The translations under genes and the position numbers were made by a program. From assembly GCF_021233355.1 (NCBI RefSeq), contig NZ_CP089507.1, positions 3,535,001-3,599,000 of the forward strand: 64,000 bases of DNA. Direction: 5' to 3'. Each line of letters starts with the position of its first letter. Positions within the stretch are counted from its first letter, which is position 1. Source of the stretch: Luteimonas fraxinea (GTDB taxonomy: Bacteria; Pseudomonadota; Gammaproteobacteria; Xanthomonadales; Xanthomonadaceae). The notes below the pieces were generated by a model. The model was not told the origin of the DNA. It did not search any database and saw only the letters and a list, made by a program, of their open reading frames with translations. Shown here in pieces: positions 59,925 to 64,000 of the stretch.

Positions 59925-61166
59925 ATGCTCAGACCCATTCCTGCCGCCATCGGCCTGCGTTATCTCAGGGCCAAGCGGCGCAACGGCTTCATCTCCTTCA
60001 TCTCGCTGGCCTCGATCCTCGGCATCGCCATCGGCGTGACCGTACTGATCACGACGCTCGCGGTGATGAGCGGCTTTCAGAAGGAAATCCGCGACCGCAT
60101 GCTCGGCATGGTCGCGCACGCGACGATCAGCGCCGACGGCGACACGCTGTCGAACTGGCAACGCGCGGTCGATGTCGCGCGCGAGGATCCCCGCGTCGCC
60201 GGCGCCGCGCCCTACGTCGACACGCAGGCGCTGCTGCGCGGCCGTCGCAACGAGCCGGCTGCGGTGCGCGCGATCGTGCCCGAGGACGAAGCGCAGGTGT
60301 CCGACCTCACCACGTCGATGGTCATCGGCAAGCTCGAGGATCTGCAGCCGGGCACGTTCAACATCGTGCTCGGACGCGAACTCGCGCTGTGGCTCGGTGT
60401 CGGCGTCGGCGACAGCGTCATCGTGACCACGGATTTCCAGGTCACGCCAATGGGCGCGGTGCCGCAGCTCAAACGCTTCACTGTCAGCGGCATTTTCGAG
60501 GCCGGCTACCAGGATTTCGACCGGCGCCTCGCGGTGGTCAATCTCAGCGATGCGCAGCGGCTGTTGCGCATTGGCGACGGCGTCACCGGCGTGCGCCTGA
60601 AACTGCACGACATGGACCGCGCGCAGCAGGTCACGCGCGACCTCGTGCACAAGCTCGGCGGCGTGTACCGGGTGAGCGACTGGAGCATCGAGAACGCGAA
60701 CATGTTCCGCGCGTTGAAACTCGAGAAGACGATGATCGGCATTCTGCTGTCGCTGATCATCGTCATGGGCTCGTTCAATCTCGTCGCGTCGCAGGTGAGC
60801 CTGGTGACCGACAAACAGGCCGACATCGCCATCCTGCGCACGCTGGGGCTCACGCCCGGCGGGGTCATGCAGGTGTTCATGGTGCAGGGCACGATGATCG
60901 GCGTGATCGGCACGATTCTCGGCATCACCGGCGGCCTGCTGCTGACCTTCAATCTCGAACACATCCTCGGTGCGATCGAACGCCTGTTCAGCGTCGTGCT
61001 GATGCCCGAGGACGTTTATTACGTGACCGGTCTGCCGATCGATCTGCAGGTCAGCGACGTGGTGATGATCGCCAGCGTCGCGTTGGTGATGGCCTTCGTC
61101 GCGACGATCTATCCGGCACTGCGCGCCGCGCGCACGGCTCCGGCGGAGGCGCTGCGCTATGAGTGA
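59925..61166 (+). CDS. Lipoprotein-releasing ABC transporter permease, LolC/LolE family
   Basis: A 413-residue permease with a first helix after [20 protein letters not shown], a large periplasmic domain (~50-265), and three helices near the C-terminus ([57 protein letters not shown]). With LolD it pulls outer-membrane lipoproteins from the inner membrane to LolA. Only one LolC/E-type permease is here, so it could act as a homodimer (LolF-like). It overlaps lolD by eight bases. Confidence 0.92.
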   Translation: MLRPIPAAIGLRYLRAKRRNGFISFISLASILGIAIGVTVLITTLAVMSGFQKEIRDRMLGMVAHATISADGDTLSNWQRAVDVAREDPRVAGAAPYVDTQALLRGRRNEPAAVRAIVPEDEAQVSDLTTSMVIGKLEDLQPGTFNIVLGRELALWLGVGVGDSVIVTTDFQVTPMGAVPQLKRFTVSGIFEAGYQDFDRRLAVVNLSDAQRLLRIGDGVTGVRLKLHDMDRAQQVTRDLVHKLGGVYRVSDWSIENANMFRALKLEKTMIGILLSLIIVMGSFNLVASQVSLVTDKQADIAILRTLGLTPGGVMQVFMVQGTMIGVIGTILGITGGLLLTFNLEHILGAIERLFSVVLMPEDVYYVTGLPIDLQVSDVVMIASVALVMAFVATIYPALRAARTAPAEALRYE

Positions 61167-61890
61167 CACGACCACGACTGCACCCGCCTCCGCGCCCGAC
61201 ACCGTCGTGCTCGCGGCCGAAGGCCTGGGCAAGACCTACGCCGAAGGCACGTTGAATACGCCGGTGTTCGACGGCCTGGATTTCGCGGTGCGCGCGGGCG
61301 AAACCGTCGCGATCCTCGGTGCGTCCGGCGCCGGCAAGAGCACGCTGCTGCATCTGCTCGGCGGGCTGGATACGCCGACGGCAGGCGAGGTGTACGTGTC
61401 CGGCCAGAAGATGAGCGCGCTGTCGAACGCGGCGCGCGGCACGCTGCGCAACCGCTCGCTGGGCTTCGTCTACCAGTTCCATCATCTGCTGCCCGAGTTC
61501 ACGGCGCTTGAGAACGTGATGCTGCCGGCGCTGCTCAACGGTGCCAGCGATGCCGACGCCACGAAGCGGTCGCGCGATCTGCTGGAGACCGTCGGCCTCG
61601 GCCATCGACTCGCCCACAAGCCGGGCGAACTATCGGGTGGCGAGCGTCAGCGCGCTGCGGTCGCGCGTGCGCTGGTCAACAAGCCGGCCTGCGTGCTCGG
61701 TGACGAGCCGACCGGCAATCTCGACGAGCGCACTGCGGCCACGGTGTTCGAGCTGATGCTCGAACTCAACCGCGCGCAGCACACCAGCCTCGTGCTGGTG
61801 ACGCATGACCGCCGACTCGCGCGCAAGCTCGACCGGGTCATGGAGCTGCATCAGGGCAAGCTGCGCGAGGTCGCGAAGGACGACGTCTGA
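61159..61890 (+). CDS. lolD: Lipoprotein-releasing system ATPase LolD
   Basis: A 243-residue ABC ATPase. Walker A is GASGAGKST, the Q-loop and LolD-type motif [20 protein letters not shown] are conserved, the signature is LSGGERQR and Walker B is [11 protein letters not shown] followed by [10 protein letters not shown]. The overlap with the permease gene shows coupled translation. Confidence 0.96.
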   Translation: MSDTTTTAPASAPDTVVLAAEGLGKTYAEGTLNTPVFDGLDFAVRAGETVAILGASGAGKSTLLHLLGGLDTPTAGEVYVSGQKMSALSNAARGTLRNRSLGFVYQFHHLLPEFTALENVMLPALLNGASDADATKRSRDLLETVGLGHRLAHKPGELSGGERQRAAVARALVNKPACVLGDEPTGNLDERTAATVFELMLELNRAQHTSLVLVTHDRRLARKLDRVMELHQGKLREVAKDDV

Positions 61891-61923
61891 GGTCGGGCGC
61901 AGCGGCTGCTGCGCCTGCAGGAC

Positions 61924-62853
61924 CTATTCGCTCGGCTTCGCTGCTTCAGTCGGCCGCTGTGTCGCGGCCCGGCGCGACAGCACCGCTTCGCGGTGCGCGA
62001 TGTACCCGTTCGCACCGAACACGATGCCGGCGCCGATCGCGGTCCACATGTCGATGACTTCGCCGAACAGCAGCCAGCCGAACAGCACGACGATCGGCAA
62101 CTGCACGAAGCTGATCGGTTGCAGCGCGGATACTTCGCCCAGGCGCAGCGCCCGCGTCCACAGCCATTGGCCCAACGTGCCGAGCACGCCGGTCGCGATC
62201 AGCCACAGCCACACCGTCGGACTCGGCCAGACCCACTGGAACAGGGCCGGTATCAGCGACAGCGGCACCCACAGCAGGTAGGTGTAGAACACGATCGTGT
62301 CCGGCGGATCCAGCTTCGAGAGCTGCTTCATCTGGATCGCGACCAGCGCGGCGAGCAGCGCACCGACCACCGGCACCAGCATCGCGGCGGTGAACGCCAC
62401 GCCCGGTCGCAGGATCACCAGCACGCCGAGAAAACCGGCGGACACCGCCATCCAGCGCCGGACACGTACAATCTCGCCGAGCCAGATCACCGCTGCGATC
62501 GTCGCGAACAGCGGCGCCGCATACGACAGCGAGATCGCCTGCGACAACGGCAGATGGCCGATCGCCCAGAACGCGCACAGCATCGAGCCGAGACCGACCA
62601 CGGTGCGGATCACATAGCGGCCCAGATTGCGCGTGCGCGGCAGGCCGGCGCCGCTGCGCAGGATGATCGTCAGCAGGGCGAGCAGGCCGAAGAAGTTGCG
62701 GAAGAACGCGACCTCGGTGGTCGGAACGGTCGCCGATGCGTAGCGGATCGCGATCGCCATCAGCGCGAAGGCCGAGGTGCTGCCGAGCATCAGCAACGCG
62801 GCCTGCCCCTGCACGGTCGCGGGTCGCCAGCGGAGCAGGGCGCGCGCGCTCAC
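61924..62853 (-). CDS. EamA/DMT-family transporter
   Basis: A 309-residue protein with ten predicted helices in two EamA repeats (first QAALLMLGSTSAFALMAIAI ... TIAAVIWLGEIVRVRRWMAV; second TVWLWLIATGVLGTLGQWLW ... VVLFGWLLFGEVIDMWTAI). These carry small metabolites, amino acids or nucleosides, usually as exporters. The start is a GTG at 62853 that overlaps the murB stop (GTGA); no ATG upstream is convincing. Substrate unknown. Confidence 0.87.
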   Translation of the reverse strand: MSARALLRWRPATVQGQAALLMLGSTSAFALMAIAIRYASATVPTTEVAFFRNFFGLLALLTIILRSGAGLPRTRNLGRYVIRTVVGLGSMLCAFWAIGHLPLSQAISLSYAAPLFATIAAVIWLGEIVRVRRWMAVSAGFLGVLVILRPGVAFTAAMLVPVVGALLAALVAIQMKQLSKLDPPDTIVFYTYLLWVPLSLIPALFQWVWPSPTVWLWLIATGVLGTLGQWLWTRALRLGEVSALQPISFVQLPIVVLFGWLLFGEVIDMWTAIGAGIVFGANGYIAHREAVLSRRAATQRPTEAAKPSE

Positions 62854-63881
62854 CACGCCGCGCCGACGATTTTCGGTTCGGGTTCCAGCGCCACGCCGAA
62901 GCGCATCTGCACCGAGGCCGCGATGCGTCGCGCCAGCCCCAGCAGTTCTGTGCCCTGTGCGTTGCCGTGATTGACCAGCACCAGCGCGTGGCCGGGCGCC
63001 ACACCGGCGTCGCCATCGCGATGGCCCTTCCAGCCGCAGCGATCGATCAGCCACGCGGCCGAAAGTTTGCGCAGGCCTTCGTCGACTGCGAACACCGGAA
63101 TGCCCGCATGCGCGGCGACCAGTGCGGCGGCCTGCGCGGCCGGCACGATCGGATTCTTGAAGAAGCTGCCGGCGTTGCCGATCACCGCAGGGTCCGGCAA
63201 CTTGCTGCGTCGGATGTCGATGACGGCCTCGGCGACGTCGAGCGGGCGCGGCGCGGTGATGCCGCGCGCGGCCAGTACATCGCGCAGGCCCGCGTAATCG
63301 AGCACCGGTTCGGCGAAGCGGTGCAGGGCGAACTCGACGGCGGTGACGATCCAGCGATCCGGCAGTTGCTTGAAGATGCTGTCGCGATAGCCGAAGCGAC
63401 AGGCATCGCGATCGAGCCGCACGAAGTTGCGCGTGTCCTGGTCGAAGGCCTCGACCGCGACCACATGCTCACCGACCTCGACGCCGTACGCGCCGATGTT
63501 CTGGATCGGCGCGGCGCCGACCGTGCCCGGAATCAGCGCCAGGTTCTCCATGCCGCCGAGCTCCTGCGCCAGCGTCCACAGCACGAAGCCGTGCCAGTCG
63601 GCGCCGGCAGCAGCGCGAACGACGACGCGCTCGCCATCGTCGGAGACCACGCTGCGTCGCGCATCGATGATCGCGAGCGCATCTATGGCATCGCCCGCGA
63701 ACAGCAGATTGCTGCCGCCGCCGATGACCAGCGGGCGCATATCGCCGTCGAGCGCGGCCAGCGCCTGCGGCACGGCCGCGGCATCGAGCACCTCGATCAG
63801 CCGGCGCGCATGCGCGGCCACGCCGAAGGTGTTGCGCGGGCCCAGATCGGCCGGCTGCAGCAGACGGAAGGAGTCGGACAT
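62850..63881 (-). CDS. murB: UDP-N-acetylenolpyruvoylglucosamine reductase
   Basis: A 343-residue type I MurB that reduces UDP-GlcNAc-enolpyruvate to UDP-MurNAc with NADPH, a peptidoglycan step. FAD-binding LVIGGGSNLLF, the AAPIQNIGAYGVEV segment with the conserved Gly-Ala-Tyr and the catalytic serine in GNAGSFFKNP are all present. It lies eight bases after the pyrD stop and is followed by a transporter with overlapping codons. Confidence 0.97.
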   Translation of the reverse strand: MSDSFRLLQPADLGPRNTFGVAAHARRLIEVLDAAAVPQALAALDGDMRPLVIGGGSNLLFAGDAIDALAIIDARRSVVSDDGERVVVRAAAGADWHGFVLWTLAQELGGMENLALIPGTVGAAPIQNIGAYGVEVGEHVVAVEAFDQDTRNFVRLDRDACRFGYRDSIFKQLPDRWIVTAVEFALHRFAEPVLDYAGLRDVLAARGITAPRPLDVAEAVIDIRRSKLPDPAVIGNAGSFFKNPIVPAAQAAALVAAHAGIPVFAVDEGLRKLSAAWLIDRCGWKGHRDGDAGVAPGHALVLVNHGNAQGTELLGLARRIAASVQMRFGVALEPEPKIVGAAW

Positions 63882-63889
63882 TGCTGTGA

Positions 63890-64000
63890 TCAGAGGCTGG
63901 GCAGGTTGCCGCGGCTCGGGGCTTCGCGACGTCGGCGGATCGCTTCGACGCAGTCGCCGATCAGCGCCGGGCCGCGATAGATCAGACCCGAATACACCTG
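63890..64000 (-). CDS. pyrD: Dihydroorotate dehydrogenase, C-terminal end (cut by window edge)
   Basis: Only the last 36 residues are in the window: [20 protein letters not shown] then [16 protein letters not shown]. The [12 protein letters not shown] segment is the FMN-binding C-terminus of class 2 (quinone-dependent) DHODH. The stop codon is eight bases before the murB start, so pyrD and murB are probably in one operon. The call rests on this short segment. Confidence 0.8.
   Translation of the reverse strand, partial: QVYSGLIYRGPALIGDCVEAIRRRREAPSRGNLPSL

Overview
This is a dense, GC-rich chromosomal window from a gammaproteobacterium, most likely a member of the Xanthomonadaceae/Lysobacteraceae (Lysobacter, Luteimonas, Pseudoxanthomonas or a relative). 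The reasons are the coding bias, the close similarity of the proteins to xanthomonad families (DUF6116, a K/A-rich H1-like protein, the tatD and tcdA neighbourhood, an SDHAF4-type gene in front of sdhCDAB) and intergenic palindromes of the type common in that group. Almost everything is core or near-core metabolism. I found no rRNA, tRNA, CRISPR array, prophage, integrase or transposase, and no recognisable defence island.

Layout. 1-7033 (minus strand): a run from asnS through two small unknown proteins, a PaiB-like flavoprotein, an SDR protein and nei to a three-gene unit of aldehyde dehydrogenase, carbonic anhydrase and RidA-like deaminase that fits the 2-aminomuconate (kynurenine) route. 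7155-14465: an IscA-like Fe-S protein, a repeat-filled gap, the cyoABCD-surf1 quinol oxidase operon (minus) and a divergent MHS-type symporter. 14874-19237: rpsF-rpsR-rplI, a hairpin array and DnaA box, dnaB and alr. 19247-24800: a secreted or lipoprotein hydrolase cluster (YbaY, an endonuclease/exonuclease/phosphatase-fold lipoprotein, M14 peptidase) divergent from a POT peptide transporter and a rhomboid protease. 24886-28911: H1-like protein, small GNAT, a cold-shock protein, a DUF3298 lipoprotein and a sirtuin.

29037-39828: M3 dipeptidase, glutathione peroxidase, ferredoxin-NADP reductase, an ABC1 kinase, an ABC exporter, a TRIC-type channel, class I fumarase and a GST. 39883-48698: a sterol-desaturase-like enzyme, outer-membrane phospholipase A with an MscS-type channel, DUF456, a second cold-shock gene, glycine-zipper envelope proteins, a membrane-anchored cytochrome c-prime-like protein, tcdA, tatD and DUF6116. 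48827-53563: glutaryl-CoA dehydrogenase, a cupin, a remnant of a GNAT, a GST and a fused alpha/beta 2-oxoacid dehydrogenase E1. 53765-64000: an OmpA-like lipoprotein, ygfZ, then the complete succinate dehydrogenase locus with its assembly factors (SDHAF4-like, sdhC, D, A, B, sdhE, ygfX-like), a Lol lipoprotein exporter, an EamA transporter, murB and the end of pyrD.

How the genes fit together. Respiration is heavily represented: Complex II with three assembly or partner genes, the bo3-type quinol oxidase, YgfZ and an IscA-like protein for Fe-S cofactors, and fumarase for the same TCA segment. Glutaryl-CoA dehydrogenase and the 2-aminomuconate genes could be two ends of tryptophan/lysine breakdown. 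Envelope functions are the second theme (Lol exporter, PldA, MscS, OmpA-like and glycine-zipper proteins, MurB, Alr). The most interesting non-textbook signals are non-coding: several families of palindromic repeats, a DnaA box in front of dnaB, and five genes whose -10-like box sits 6-7 nt before the ATG, which suggests leaderless transcripts.
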